From assembly GCA_016200145.1 (NCBI GenBank), contig JACQFH010000364.1:1-35209 (forward strand): a stretch of 35,209 nt of DNA. Direction: 5' to 3'. The translations under genes and the position numbers were made by a program. Below the pieces are notes generated by a model. The model had not been told where the DNA came from, did not search any database, and was given only the letters and a program-made list of their open reading frames with translations. Position 1 is the stretch's first letter, and each line of letters opens with the position of its first letter. The DNA is from Planctomycetia bacterium (lineage in GTDB: Bacteria; Planctomycetota; Planctomycetia; Planctomycetales; Planctomycetaceae). Positions 1 to 7,941 of the stretch are shown here, piece after piece.

Positions 1-144
1 AAACAACCGCGGGTCTGGTCTATTTTCCGACGACGGCGGGGGCGATGCAGGATTCATGGCCACACGTTTTAGCGCATCGTCGGCGGAATGCAATCCGAGT
101 TCGCCAAGCTTCGGTTGAGAATTCGAAAAATTCACAGCCTGTCT

Positions 145-183
145 GCGTGGGAACGCAAGTGCCGACGCTCTGCGTCGCGTCCG
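145..183. repeat. REP-like palindromic repeat, copy A (family 1)
   Basis: This about 39-bp element contains GACGC/GCGTC arms around a 3-nt loop, and a GCGTGGGAACGC motif. Its reverse complement matches 377-416 at roughly 35 of 40 positions by eye, so the two copies are inverted relative to each other. Hairpin elements built on GTGGGAACG and GACGCTCTGCGTC are common intergenic repeats in bacteria with REP-type elements. It lies outside any convincing gene. Confidence 0.7.
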
Positions 184-284
184 AGAAACTCTGTGCATCG
201 CCTGCAGGTTCGCGGTACGCTGTAGCAACACCACACCGGCAATCGCTTTCAATTCGCCTCAATCGTCATCCATCGAGGCCAGCC

Positions 285-362
285 AGGTCCCGCAGCCGTT
301 ATAAGATCTTCGAAAACGAATACCCGTACTTTTTGCTGCCGGTGACGACCGATTGGAGGTAG
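285..362 (+). pseudogene. Possible N-terminal remnant of a REP-associated (IS200-like) transposase
   Basis: The plus frame ending at the TAG at 360-362 reads RYKIFENEYPYFLLPVTTDW just before the stop. By recollection this resembles the start of REP-associated tyrosine transposases (RAYTs), where a Y-x-F-E-N/x-x-x-PYF-(L/V)-T-x-T-x-x-x-W segment begins the domain. The HUH and catalytic tyrosine regions are absent and nothing further continues after the stop. The piece sits between two inverted copies of a REP-like palindrome (145-183 and 377-430), the arrangement expected around such genes. Only about 20 residues support this, so it is tentative; the upstream part of the frame looks non-coding. 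Confidence 0.25.
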
Positions 363-376
363 GGGCCGAAGTGTTT

Positions 377-430
377 CCGGACGCGACGCAGAGCGTCGGG
401 ACGCGCGTTCCCACGCGGAGCGTGGGAACG
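377..430. repeat. REP-like palindromic repeat, copy B (family 1), double hairpin
   Basis: It contains two hairpins in tandem: GACGC-AGA-GCGTC at 385-397, and an 11-bp stem CGTTCCCACGC-GGA-GCGTGGGAACG at 406-430. The first 40 bases are the inverted counterpart of 145-183. It lies 10 bases beyond the stop codon of the minus-strand SPFH gene, so its RNA could form a stable 3' hairpin for that transcript. There is no U-tract, so calling it a terminator would be a guess. Confidence 0.75.
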
Positions 431-440
431 AGAAGCGGGC

Positions 441-2120
441 TTACTTCTTCGACACGCCCGCGGCGGACGCTGGGCGAGGGCGGGCCTCCTGCGCCTGCTT
501 GGCGAGCATCGTGTCGGAGAAGCCCTTCAAGTCCGTCCAGAACGTGCCGTCGCCGGCGTACAGGAGCTGGAGCTGGATGTCATCGGGGAGGCCCGACGCG
601 AACACCCACTGGTTGAAGGCGTCGCCGGTCCCGAATGCCGAGACGGCCAGCTTGAATCGGCCGGCTTTGGCTTCTTCCATCAGCTTCTGGGCAGAGGCTT
701 CGGCTTCGCCCAGCGTCACGGTCGCTTCGCGATCGAGCTCGGCGGTCTGTCTGGCGATCGTCGCCACGAGCTTCAGGGTTTCTGCGCCCGTTTCGGCGGC
801 CGTCTTGTCCCCTTCCGCCTTCTTCTCGGCCACGAGTTTTTCGGTTTCGACGCGAATGCGTTCGGCTTCGAGCTCGACCTTCCGCTCGGCTTCGCGCAGG
901 TTGGCCTCCGTCCTGGCGGTGAGCTGTTCCTGGTCGCGGGTCAGCTTGAGCTCGTCGGCGACGTACTTCTTCTGGATCGGGACGCGAACTTCCTGCGGAA
1001 TGTAGATGTGCCGCACCAGGCCGTATTGCAGCACGACGCCCGTTTCGCGCAGCTTCTGCTCGAACTGCTGGGTCGTGATGTCCTGGAACTGCTCGCGGCT
1101 GTCGCCAACCAGCAGATCGACGGCGCCCAGCTTCGAACCCTCGTTGCGACAGATGCTCTCGATGAGGGGAACGACGACGCGGGTCTCGACCGCTTCCAGG
1201 GTACCGCTGAACTCGACGACATGCGGCGCTTCATCGGGCATGATGCCCCAGATTGCGGTGAAATCCATGTGAATCGTGAAGCCGTCTTTCGAGGGAAACA
1301 CGATCCCGCCGGCGCCTGCCGCCATTGAAGGCTCGCCGCTGGCGTCGAGCTCGGGGTTCCCTTTCGCATCCTGTTTGACCGGGCTGATGATTGTCTTTTC
1401 GCGGTAGCCGATTTCGACAATGTCCACTTTCTGCTCGCGCGGATTCATGGGATACAGCCCCGGCGGCAGCACATACGGCTGAATTCCCGCTTTTGCTCCC
1501 GTGAGCGGGTTGTCGGTCTGGTTGGTGACGACCCCCACATAGCCGGTCTTGATCTCGACCCAGCCCGAGTACTTCACCTGTTCGCCGTTCTTCTCGACGT
1601 CGGTCTTGATCTTCTTGAACTCGTAGGCATACGGATTGACGCGATAGCGCCCCGGTCCGTAGACCTTGCGGAGCACGCCCTTGTATTCCGTCGAGCCGAA
1701 GTCGCCGTCGACGAGAAACTGATTGTTCGCGGCGCGGCCCGTGCTGGATTCGGCGGAGGAACGCTGATTGAGATCTTTGCCCACGAGGCTCGTGACGACG
1801 GCCACTTCGCCGGGGGCGACGACCTGGTCCTTCACAATCTGGCAATCCCACCAGATCGGGCAGTAGAAGTGGCGTCCCGGCCCGGGCATTTGCTCGATCA
1901 CGCCGATCTCGCCGCGCTCGAGACTGGCGAGCTGTCCGTCTTTGGGCTTGTTGGCGCTGCCGAACAGCAGCGGGCCCTTGTACTGCAACAGCAGGCTCGA
2001 TCCGACGGGAACCGAAATGCGGTTCACCGTCCATTCGAATGCTTCCCAGCCGGCGGCGCAGGCCAGCAGCAGGACAATCAATCCAGTCGCAGTCCGTCGG
2101 GCACTTGCAGGTTGTGACAT
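441..2120 (-). CDS. SPFH/Band-7 domain protein, membrane-anchored, second of a tandem pair
   Basis: The protein has 559 residues. A hydrophobic N-terminal anchor (about 10-25) is followed by three spaced copies of a short module: GVIEQMPGPGRHFYCP (about 73-88), YKGVLRKVYGPGRYRVNPY (146-164) and a variant ending LPPGLYPMNP (218-227). An SPFH/prohibitin-like core follows (about 275-385), then a long charged coiled coil rich in Glu/Lys/Ala (about 385-490). SPFH proteins form large oligomeric membrane-associated assemblies (stomatin, flotillin, HflK/C). The start at 2120 has a GGAG box eight bases upstream. It lies 12 bp downstream of a paralogous gene, so the two are probably co-transcribed and may build one hetero-oligomer. 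The PGxYxxNP repeats before an SPFH core recall the order of domains in major vault protein; that is inference. The exact role is unknown. Confidence 0.88.
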   Translation of the reverse strand: MSQPASARRTATGLIVLLLACAAGWEAFEWTVNRISVPVGSSLLLQYKGPLLFGSANKPKDGQLASLERGEIGVIEQMPGPGRHFYCPIWWDCQIVKDQVVAPGEVAVVTSLVGKDLNQRSSAESSTGRAANNQFLVDGDFGSTEYKGVLRKVYGPGRYRVNPYAYEFKKIKTDVEKNGEQVKYSGWVEIKTGYVGVVTNQTDNPLTGAKAGIQPYVLPPGLYPMNPREQKVDIVEIGYREKTIISPVKQDAKGNPELDASGEPSMAAGAGGIVFPSKDGFTIHMDFTAIWGIMPDEAPHVVEFSGTLEAVETRVVVPLIESICRNEGSKLGAVDLLVGDSREQFQDITTQQFEQKLRETGVVLQYGLVRHIYIPQEVRVPIQKKYVADELKLTRDQEQLTARTEANLREAERKVELEAERIRVETEKLVAEKKAEGDKTAAETGAETLKLVATIARQTAELDREATVTLGEAEASAQKLMEEAKAGRFKLAVSAFGTGDAFNQWVFASGLPDDIQLQLLYAGDGTFWTDLKGFSDTMLAKQAQEARPRPASAAGVSKK

Positions 2121-2132
2121 GGTTGGGCTCCG

Positions 2133-3752
2133 TTATTCTGAACTGCCGGTGGAAGTCGCAGATGCCCCGGCCGACTGGCTCGCGCGAACCTTCGAGACGG
2201 GCCTCGGGCCGGGACTGTTGAACGAATCGAAGATCTTCATGATCGGGCTGTCGGCCGTGTTCACCATGATGCTGCGGTACGACGAAGCGATCTTCTGGAA
2301 CAACACGTACTGGGCAAACAGGCTTCCTGAGCCGTCGAACGCGTCGACCGACCGCTCCCACCCGGCCGCTTCCGCCTTGTTCTTGAACTCGACGACCTCG
2401 GCCGCCCCCTTGCCCTTCGAGGCGATGGCTGCGGCTTCGTCCTTCGTGGCGGCCAGGCGGAATTCCGAAACGGCCAGCTTCTCGCGGGCCTTGGTCAGGG
2501 CCACTTCCTGCTCGCGGTCTGCGGCGGTCGTTACGCGGATGACTTCCTGCTCGGCCTTCACCAACTCCTGTTTCTGCTTGACCAGCTCTTTCTCGATCGC
2601 CAGCTTCTCTTCCGATTTCTGCTGCAGTATTTCCTGGCGGTATTGCTCTTCCTGTTGCTTGGCGATTTCGCGATTACGCACCGGTGTGGCGATCTGCTCG
2701 GGCGGATTGATCTTCGTGATCAGCGCCTGGATGATCTCGATCCCCAGCGGATCGCACTTCGAGCTCATCATCCGCTGGTACTCGTCCTGGAACTGCGTGC
2801 GCGACGTGCCTTCGATGAAATCCCGGCCCGCGTTCTTCGAGCCCTGCACGCGGCAGAACGCCCGCGCCACCGGCAGGATCACTTTCCGCACGACCTCTTC
2901 GTCGATCCGGTCGCCGTTCGTCTCTTCGTTGTAGAGCACGAACACTTTGGCGGCCATTTCCGGCTTCACCCGGAACTCGACGATGCTGTCGAGGCTGACC
3001 CAGAAGCCGTCTTTCGACGGGAAGCCCAGGTCGCGGCTTTCCGAGAGATTGAACCGCTGGTTGCGGCAGTCGACAAGCTTGACCTGTTGCTCGTACGGGT
3101 TGAAGTTGTACGTTCCCGGATCGAGAGTTTCATTCTGGACGCCGCGGAAGCCTGTCTTCACGAGCAACTTCTGATGCATCTTGTCGGAATCGTCCCAATA
3201 GTCGGCCGGTTTCGCAGGAATCTTCCCGGCGCGGTTGACGACGACTCCCTTGTAGCCGGCCGGCACGACCTGCGGTGTGTGTTCTTCGACGTCGTACAGG
3301 TACGGATTGATCGGGTAGCGGCCGGGAAGCAGCACGCCCGGAACGATTCCTTTTTCACCGTCCTGGTGAGCCAGGAATTCTCCGTAGGGCAAATCGGCGC
3401 CGTACAGGCGAACCTGCACGCCCAGCTTCCCGTCGGGGATCACGACTTGCGGCTTGATTTCCCAGCCCCAGTTGTAAGGGTCGTACTTGAAGAAGTAGCG
3501 GCCCACCTCGAGGACATCTTTCTGCACGCCCTTGTAGTTCGTGTCGGGGGCGACGACGTCGGCATTCGACAGGTCTTTCCCCGTTTTCCTGACCAGCACG
3601 CCGACGTGATACGCCGGCACTTCGATCACAAACTGGGCATAACAGATCCAGACCAGGCCCAGAGCGAACACGGCCAGGGCCGCGACGCCCGCGATGTAGG
3701 GGGCGAACTGCTTCCTGTCGTTGCGGTCTTGCAGAAAAACGTCGCGCGGCAT
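2133..3752 (-). CDS. SPFH/Band-7 domain protein with triple vault-like repeat, first of a tandem pair
   Basis: The protein has 539 residues. A single TM helix (about 17-40) precedes three well-aligned repeats: YKGVQKDVLEVGRYFFKYDPY (73-93), EKGIVPGVLLPGRYPINPY (133-151) and FRGVQNETLDPGTYNFNPY (202-220). They are linked by segments ending in GVxV or GVVV. The SPFH core covers about 240-350 and contains GFPSKDGF (243-250), also seen as VFPSKDGF in the neighbour. A continuous charged coiled coil (350-465) and a low-complexity Ser/Ala tail follow. The start at 3752 is supported by a GGAGG box seven bases upstream. The 12-bp gap to the next gene indicates an operon of two paralogues. Both would sit on the membrane with most of the protein on one side. 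Function is not assigned beyond an oligomeric SPFH scaffold. Confidence 0.9.
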   Translation of the reverse strand: MPRDVFLQDRNDRKQFAPYIAGVAALAVFALGLVWICYAQFVIEVPAYHVGVLVRKTGKDLSNADVVAPDTNYKGVQKDVLEVGRYFFKYDPYNWGWEIKPQVVIPDGKLGVQVRLYGADLPYGEFLAHQDGEKGIVPGVLLPGRYPINPYLYDVEEHTPQVVPAGYKGVVVNRAGKIPAKPADYWDDSDKMHQKLLVKTGFRGVQNETLDPGTYNFNPYEQQVKLVDCRNQRFNLSESRDLGFPSKDGFWVSLDSIVEFRVKPEMAAKVFVLYNEETNGDRIDEEVVRKVILPVARAFCRVQGSKNAGRDFIEGTSRTQFQDEYQRMMSSKCDPLGIEIIQALITKINPPEQIATPVRNREIAKQQEEQYRQEILQQKSEEKLAIEKELVKQKQELVKAEQEVIRVTTAADREQEVALTKAREKLAVSEFRLAATKDEAAAIASKGKGAAEVVEFKNKAEAAGWERSVDAFDGSGSLFAQYVLFQKIASSYRSIMVNTADSPIMKIFDSFNSPGPRPVSKVRASQSAGASATSTGSSE

Positions 3753-4158
3753 GATGCTGCCTCCGGGTTAGACAATGGTGACATACGAAACAACGTATCC
3801 CCGGCCGGTCGGTTCACGGGCTCCGCCCTGAATCGGCAGGCTTTACCGAATCTTCATGAAGGCCCGCGGTTCGCTATTCGCCGCGAAAAACAATGTCATC
3901 GCACGCGGCACGCGTGGAATCGGCCGTACAGGCTATCAAACGCCCGCCGTATTCTGGGGCTTGAGGGAACCTGGGCTGGCCGTGAGTGCGAGGCACGGCT
4001 GGCACAACCGATACAGCCGGCGAGGTCGCCCGGGCTTTCTCCAGAATGCCCGACCGGATGACTCTTTGCGTACTGCCCGATCCGCAGATCTTTCGATGGG
4101 GTAAAGAGGATTCCGGATCGCCAACGGACTGGCCTGTCGTGCAACAAGGACATCAGCC
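3753..4158. other. Divergent intergenic region between the SPFH pair and sthA
   Basis: These 406 bases carry no convincing gene; the short open frames here have no recognisable protein character. They must hold the promoters of both flanking transcripts. The only clear symmetry is an inverted repeat ATACG-AAACAA-CGTAT at 3783-3798, about 30 bases upstream of the SPFH start, which could be an operator. A good AAGGA box (about 4146-4150) precedes the sthA start. No sigma-54-type or other confident promoter was identified. Confidence 0.5.
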
Positions 4159-5634
4159 ATGCGTTACGATCTGGTGGTGATTGGCAGCGGCCCCGCGGGC
4201 CAGAAGGGGGCGATCGCTGCCGCCAAGCTCAACAAGCGCGTCGCGATGATCGAGCGCAGTCCGCTCGGGCCAGGCGGAGTCTGCCTGCACTCGGGCACGA
4301 TTCCCTCGAAGACGATGCGCGAGGCGATTCTGCACCTGACCGGTTTCCATCAGCGCGAAATGTTCGGCGAGCGCCACCGCGAAAAGCGCAAGATCACGAT
4401 GCACGATCTGAAGCGGCAGGTCGCCTACGTCGTTGAGCACGAACTCGACGTCATTCACGATCAGCTCGACCGCAACGGCATCGACCTGTTCCGCGGCGAC
4501 GCGCGGTTTACGGGCCCCCACGACCTGGCCGTCGAATGCGCCGAAGGAACTGTGCAGCTTGCGTCCGAGAATTTTCTCGTGTCGTGCGGCACGAAACCGG
4601 CGCGGCCTGCGAACATCCCGTTCGATGGAAAGCGAGTCTTCGATTCCGACGAAATCCTGCACCTGGAATCAATCCCGCGGTCGCTGATCGTCGTCGGTGG
4701 CGGCGTGATCGGCCTGGAATACGCCATCATGTTCGCCACACTGGGTGTGCGCGTGACGGTCGTCGACGGCCGCGAGCGCATCCTGGAGTTCTGCGACCGT
4801 GAAATCGTCGATACGTTGCTGTTTCACGGCCGGTCGCTGGGCATGGTGTTTCGGCTGGGCGAAGACGTGATCGCGGTGGAACACATTGCGGGAGACCGCG
4901 TCGCCGTGCAGCTCGAAAGCGGAAAACGGTTGATCGGCGACAGCCTGCTGTTCACCGCGGGACGGGTGGGAGACACAGAACGTCTCAATCTGCCGGCGGC
5001 GGGGCTCGAACCCGATGAACGGGGCCGGCTGTGGTGTGACGAGAACCACCGCACGTGGGTCCCGCACATTTACGGCGCCGGGGACGTCGTGGGATTTCCC
5101 GCGCTGGCCAGCGTGTCGATGGAACAGGGCCGCCGCGCGGTGTGCCACGCCTTCGGCCGTACGTTCGAAGGCTGCCGGCACATGCCGTACGGTTTGTACA
5201 CGATTCCCGAAATCTCGATGGTCGGCAAGAGCGAAGAGCAGCTCACGAAAGAACGGACGCCGTACGAAGTGGGAATCGCCCGCTTCCGCGAAATCGCCCG
5301 CGGGCAGATTCTGGGCGACAAGCTCGGCATGCTGAAAATTCTCTTCAACCGGGCCACGCGCAAGCTGCTGGGCGTGCACTGCATCGGCGAAACGGCGACC
5401 GAGATCATCCACATCGGGCAGTCGGTGATGGCGTTCGACGGCACGATCGACTACTTCCGCGACACAGTCTTCAACTACCCGACGATGGCCGAGTGCTACA
5501 AAGTCGCCGCGTTCGACGGCCTCAATAAGCTGGGCTTCGACGGCGAAGCCGATCGCGACGACGCGCAGGAGTGCAAGGTCGCCGAGGAAGCCGTGCAGTT
5601 GAGCGAAGCCGCGGCCGAGATGGCGGCCGTGTGA
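4159..5634 (+). CDS. sthA: Soluble pyridine nucleotide transhydrogenase SthA
   Basis: This 491-residue flavoprotein is of the disulfide-oxidoreductase fold and transfers hydride between NADPH and NAD+ in the cytoplasm. The FAD-binding motif VVIGSGPAG is at 6-14. The segment VCLHSGTIPSK (41-51) has only one cysteine: the second redox Cys of dihydrolipoamide dehydrogenases is Thr, the mark of the SthA branch. A second Rossmann motif GGGVIGLE lies near 178-185, the FAD-binding GAGDVVGFP near 307-315, and a dimerisation domain fills the C-terminal third (about 350-475). The length fits the family, with a slight Ala/Glu-rich extension. The start has AAGGA nine bases upstream. A diverged copy of its last 120 bases occurs at 9539-9658. 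Confidence 0.93.
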   Translation: MRYDLVVIGSGPAGQKGAIAAAKLNKRVAMIERSPLGPGGVCLHSGTIPSKTMREAILHLTGFHQREMFGERHREKRKITMHDLKRQVAYVVEHELDVIHDQLDRNGIDLFRGDARFTGPHDLAVECAEGTVQLASENFLVSCGTKPARPANIPFDGKRVFDSDEILHLESIPRSLIVVGGGVIGLEYAIMFATLGVRVTVVDGRERILEFCDREIVDTLLFHGRSLGMVFRLGEDVIAVEHIAGDRVAVQLESGKRLIGDSLLFTAGRVGDTERLNLPAAGLEPDERGRLWCDENHRTWVPHIYGAGDVVGFPALASVSMEQGRRAVCHAFGRTFEGCRHMPYGLYTIPEISMVGKSEEQLTKERTPYEVGIARFREIARGQILGDKLGMLKILFNRATRKLLGVHCIGETATEIIHIGQSVMAFDGTIDYFRDTVFNYPTMAECYKVAAFDGLNKLGFDGEADRDDAQECKVAEEAVQLSEAAAEMAAV

Positions 5635-5776
5635 GTGCGTGGCGAGCACAATCTGCAGGGATGCAAGAGGGGGAGACAAGGAGAAAAACCATTTCCCACC
5701 CCATTGTCAGGGGGAACTGTCCAGCGTTCTGGCCGCGATCAACTTGAGATGCGTGAACAGTTGCGACTCGGTGTTG

Positions 5777-5820
5777 AGACCCCTGCTGGTTCATCCGGCG
5801 GGTGAATGAGTTCGATAGGC
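5777..5820 (+). repeat. Hairpin repeat family 2, copy 1
   Basis: The element runs AGACCC, an imperfect stem CCTGCTGG-TTCAT-CCGGCGGG, then a conserved tail GTGAATGAGTT...GGC. Two stem positions form G-T wobbles compared with copy 2, so the fold survives sequence change. It has the same orientation as the copy at 5847-5889. Confidence 0.75.
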
Positions 5821-5846
5821 TAGACTGCGGGCAACGGCAGATGACC

Positions 5847-5889
5847 AGACCCCTGCCGGCTTGCCGGCAGGTGAATCAGTTTCTTCGGC
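5847..5889 (+). repeat. Hairpin repeat family 2, copy 2
   Basis: It has AGACCC, a perfect 8-bp stem CCTGCCGG-CTTG-CCGGCAGG, then the tail GTGAATCAGTTTCTTCGGC. It lies 26 bases after copy 1 in direct orientation. Confidence 0.8.
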
Positions 5890-5930
5890 TGCAGTCATCC
5901 GCGCGTGTTCAAATTCAAGTTGCGCCGATA

Positions 5931-5974
5931 GCCAAAAAAACTCATTCACCTGCCACACGAGGTGGCAGGGGTCT
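5931..5974 (-). repeat. Hairpin repeat family 2, copy 3 (inverted)
   Basis: Read on minus: AGACCC, a stem CCTGCCAC-CTCGT-GTGGCAGG, then the tail GTGAATGAGTTTTTTTGGC. The last two stem bases differ from copies 2 and 4 on both arms, so pairing is kept by a double compensatory change. Confidence 0.8.
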
Positions 5975-6000
5975 TGCACGCGCCTCAAGCTCGGCAACTA

Positions 6001-6044
6001 GCCGACCAAACTTCTTCACCTGCCGGGTGAACCGGCAGGGGTCG
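6001..6044 (-). repeat. Hairpin repeat family 2, copy 4 (inverted)
   Basis: Read on minus: CGACCC, a stem CCTGCCGG-TTCAC-CCGGCAGG, then the tail GTGAAGAAGTTTGGTCGGC. An extra small hairpin TCGGC-AACTA-GCCGA overlaps its outer end at 5991-6005. Confidence 0.8.
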
Positions 6045-6133
6045 AGCCGTGCGGTCGCCCATTTCGTCGCGGTACCCATAGGTGCGTGAATTTCGTACGG
6101 CCAGTTCGCTTCGTGCTCCAAATACGAGCGACC

Positions 6134-6583
6134 CTAAGCGCCGGCAATGTAACCGTGCAGCTTCAACCAGTCGACGGCGCGCAGTTGCCAGTCTGTGGGG
6201 CCCGGGGCGCCGGGACGGGCGCGCATGCCGAAGCCGTGGCCCCCTTTTTCGTAGATGTGGATCTCGGCGGGGATCTTGCGGTTCACCAGGTCGAGATAGA
6301 GCAGCGTGCTTCCCTGCGCCAGCGATCCGGTGTCGTCTCCCATCTGGGCGATGAACGTGGGCGGAAGACCGGCGTCGACCTGGATCTCCGCACGCAATGA
6401 CTTGGTGCGGCGAGTAATGCCATCTTTGCCGCGCTCCGAATTTTCCGGCGGATCGGCCGGGACGACCGGTTCGGGCATGCCTTGCGGCCAAAGCACTATT
6501 TCCGGCGGATCTGCCGCAACAGCCGTCGAGAGCGCGAATGTGGCATACGTAATGAAGGCAAAAAGGTTCACGCGAGGGGGCAT
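6134..6583 (-). pseudogene. Internally deleted alpha/beta-hydrolase (acetylxylan esterase-like) remnant
   Basis: The frame is open for 149 residues but encodes only the two ends of a secreted hydrolase usually of about 300 residues. Residues 1-24 are a signal peptide. The following EIVLWPQGMPEPVVPADPPE is the usual N-terminal strand region of this esterase group. After about residue 60 the sequence jumps to the C-terminal part, PPTFIAQMGDD (probably the catalytic Asp region) and GGHGFGMRARPG (catalytic His). The oxyanion HGGG/PGGG motif and the GxSxG nucleophile elbow are missing, so it cannot be an active serine hydrolase. The simplest reading is an in-frame internal deletion of roughly 150-170 codons. 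A short functional protein is unlikely but not excluded. Confidence 0.7.
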
Positions 6584-6702
6584 GGTGCTCCTTCAGTCGA
6601 CAGGGGGCATTTGCTGATTCGGGTCCGAATGCAATCGATGCCGTGTGCTGACCATCGAAACGAAATCTGTGCACAATTGCAATTCCCGCGTTCAACACCG
6701 TA

Positions 6703-6719
6703 GCAGGCGAGACGCCTGC
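6703..6719. repeat. Palindrome GCAGGCG-AGA-CGCCTGC
   Basis: This is a perfect 7-bp stem with a 3-nt loop, followed by ACCACA. It is the only copy seen in the window. It lies in the 255-base gap upstream of the 2-hydroxyacid dehydrogenase gene, where no gene is visible. Confidence 0.55.
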
Positions 6720-6838
6720 ACCACAATTTTGGACACGGCCCGCAACACGCGCAGGTTGCAGTGGCTCGCGCTGTCGTTTAGATTGCCGGACAATTCGATC
6801 TATCTCGCTTTTCGATCCTGCCACTCGAGCCGTTCCCT

Positions 6839-7798
6839 ATGCCGACCGTCGCCGTCACCGACTACACGTTTCCATCTCTCGACATCGAAGAGGCGATTTT
6901 GCGTCCGCTGGGCGTCGAGCTGATCCAGGGGCAGTGCAAAACCGCCGAGGCGCTGATTCCCCTGGTGAGCCGGGCCGACGCCGTCCTCACGCAGTTTGCG
7001 CCGGTGACGGCTGCCGTCATCGCCGCGATGGACAAGGCGCGGGTGATCGTGCGGTATGGAATCGGTGTCGACAATGTCGATCTGGAAGCCGCTCGCGTCA
7101 AAGGCATTCCCGTCTGCAACGTGCCTGGATTCTGCATCGACGAAGTGGCCGATCACACGCTGGCGTTTATTCTTGCCACGACGCGTCAGGTGATTCAGAA
7201 CAGTCTGCACGTCCGCGCCGGCAAGTGGGGGTTGGCGATGCCCCTGGACCAGATGAAGACGCTGCGCGATCAGGTGGTCGGAATCGTCGGCTTCGGAAAG
7301 ATCGGACGCGAGGTGGCAGCGCGACTCGCGCCCTTCAAGTGCCGGAGGCTGGCATTTGACCCAGTGGTTTCCGAGGCCACGATCCGGGCGGCAGGGTGTG
7401 AACCGGCTTCGCTCGACGCCCTGCTCGCACAAGCGGATATCGTCACGTTGCATTGCCCCTCGACGCCGCAGACTCGCAAGCTGCTCAACGCCAAATCGCT
7501 CGCTCAACTCAAACGCGGCGCGATCGTCATCAATCTGGGACGAGGCGATCTGATCGACACACCGGCGCTGGTGGCGGCGCTAGAGTCTGGGCAGGTCGGT
7601 GCCGCGGCGATTGATGTTTGCGACCCCGAACCGATCCCGCTCGACAGCCCGCTGCGGTCGTTGCCGAACGTCATCACCGCGTCGCATATCGCCTCGGCGA
7701 GCGTCAAAGCCGTTCACACCTTGCGCGAAACCGCAGCCAACATCGCGGCCTGTGCGCTGCGTGGCGAAACGCCCCCCAACATCGTCAATGGCGTTTAA
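6839..7798 (+). CDS. D-isomer-specific 2-hydroxyacid dehydrogenase (CtBP-like)
   Basis: The protein has 319 residues and is a cytoplasmic NAD(P)-dependent dehydrogenase that interconverts a 2-hydroxyacid and a 2-ketoacid. The catalytic domain (1-98 and 290-319) surrounds a Rossmann domain with GFGKIG at 151-156. All three catalytic positions are present: Arg235 in NLGRGDLID, Glu264 in DPEPIP and His283 in ASHIAS. The pattern RYGIGVDNVDLEAARVKGI (72-90) is closest to the C-terminal-binding-protein-like branch rather than to SerA, and there is no ACT domain. The substrate cannot be read from the sequence. It stands alone: upstream is a gene remnant on the other strand, downstream a convergent hydrolase. 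Confidence 0.9.
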   Translation: MPTVAVTDYTFPSLDIEEAILRPLGVELIQGQCKTAEALIPLVSRADAVLTQFAPVTAAVIAAMDKARVIVRYGIGVDNVDLEAARVKGIPVCNVPGFCIDEVADHTLAFILATTRQVIQNSLHVRAGKWGLAMPLDQMKTLRDQVVGIVGFGKIGREVAARLAPFKCRRLAFDPVVSEATIRAAGCEPASLDALLAQADIVTLHCPSTPQTRKLLNAKSLAQLKRGAIVINLGRGDLIDTPALVAALESGQVGAAAIDVCDPEPIPLDSPLRSLPNVITASHIASASVKAVHTLRETAANIAACALRGETPPNIVNGV

Positions 7799-7802
7799 GT
7801 CG

Positions 7803-7826
7803 GTAGGTCAGGCTGTGCCTGACGCA
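7803..7826 (+). repeat. Palindromic repeat family 3, left copy
   Basis: This 24-bp unit contains GTCAGGC-TGT-GCCTGAC. It starts five bases after the dehydrogenase stop codon and matches the reverse complement of 7942-7965 at 23 of 24 positions. Confidence 0.75.
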
Positions 7827-7941
7827 ATCGGCGCCCGTCGGTCAAAACGGGTGACGGGCCAATGCGATTGCTCCTCGACGAATATGACGAAATGCGTCGT
7901 TTGCGGTGGCCTTGGGACCGCTGGCGTTGGCGGAGGCACAC

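Larger units (their letters stand above)
5635..6133. other. Intergenic region with a four-copy hairpin cluster
   Basis: These 499 bases between sthA and the esterase remnant have no gene. The right 270 bases are mostly four copies of one palindromic repeat (annotated separately). The left part holds a purine-rich stretch GGGGGAGACAAGGAG at about 5671-5685. A related motif on the opposite strand lies at about 10943-10961, next to another palindrome. No promoter or terminator was recognised with confidence. Confidence 0.6.

Noticed and set aside
2643-4061. A 472-codon plus-strand frame opposite the first SPFH gene
   Set aside because: It is a shadow of the coiled-coil and repeat coding region and runs on into non-coding DNA without any recognisable domain.
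4159-5634. Dihydrolipoamide dehydrogenase or mercuric reductase for the flavoprotein
   Set aside because: The redox-active CxxxxC pair is absent (CLHSGTIPSK), which fits SthA instead.
5777-6044. A CRISPR array
   Set aside because: Copies are in two orientations, vary in sequence and have unequal spacers, and there are no cas genes.
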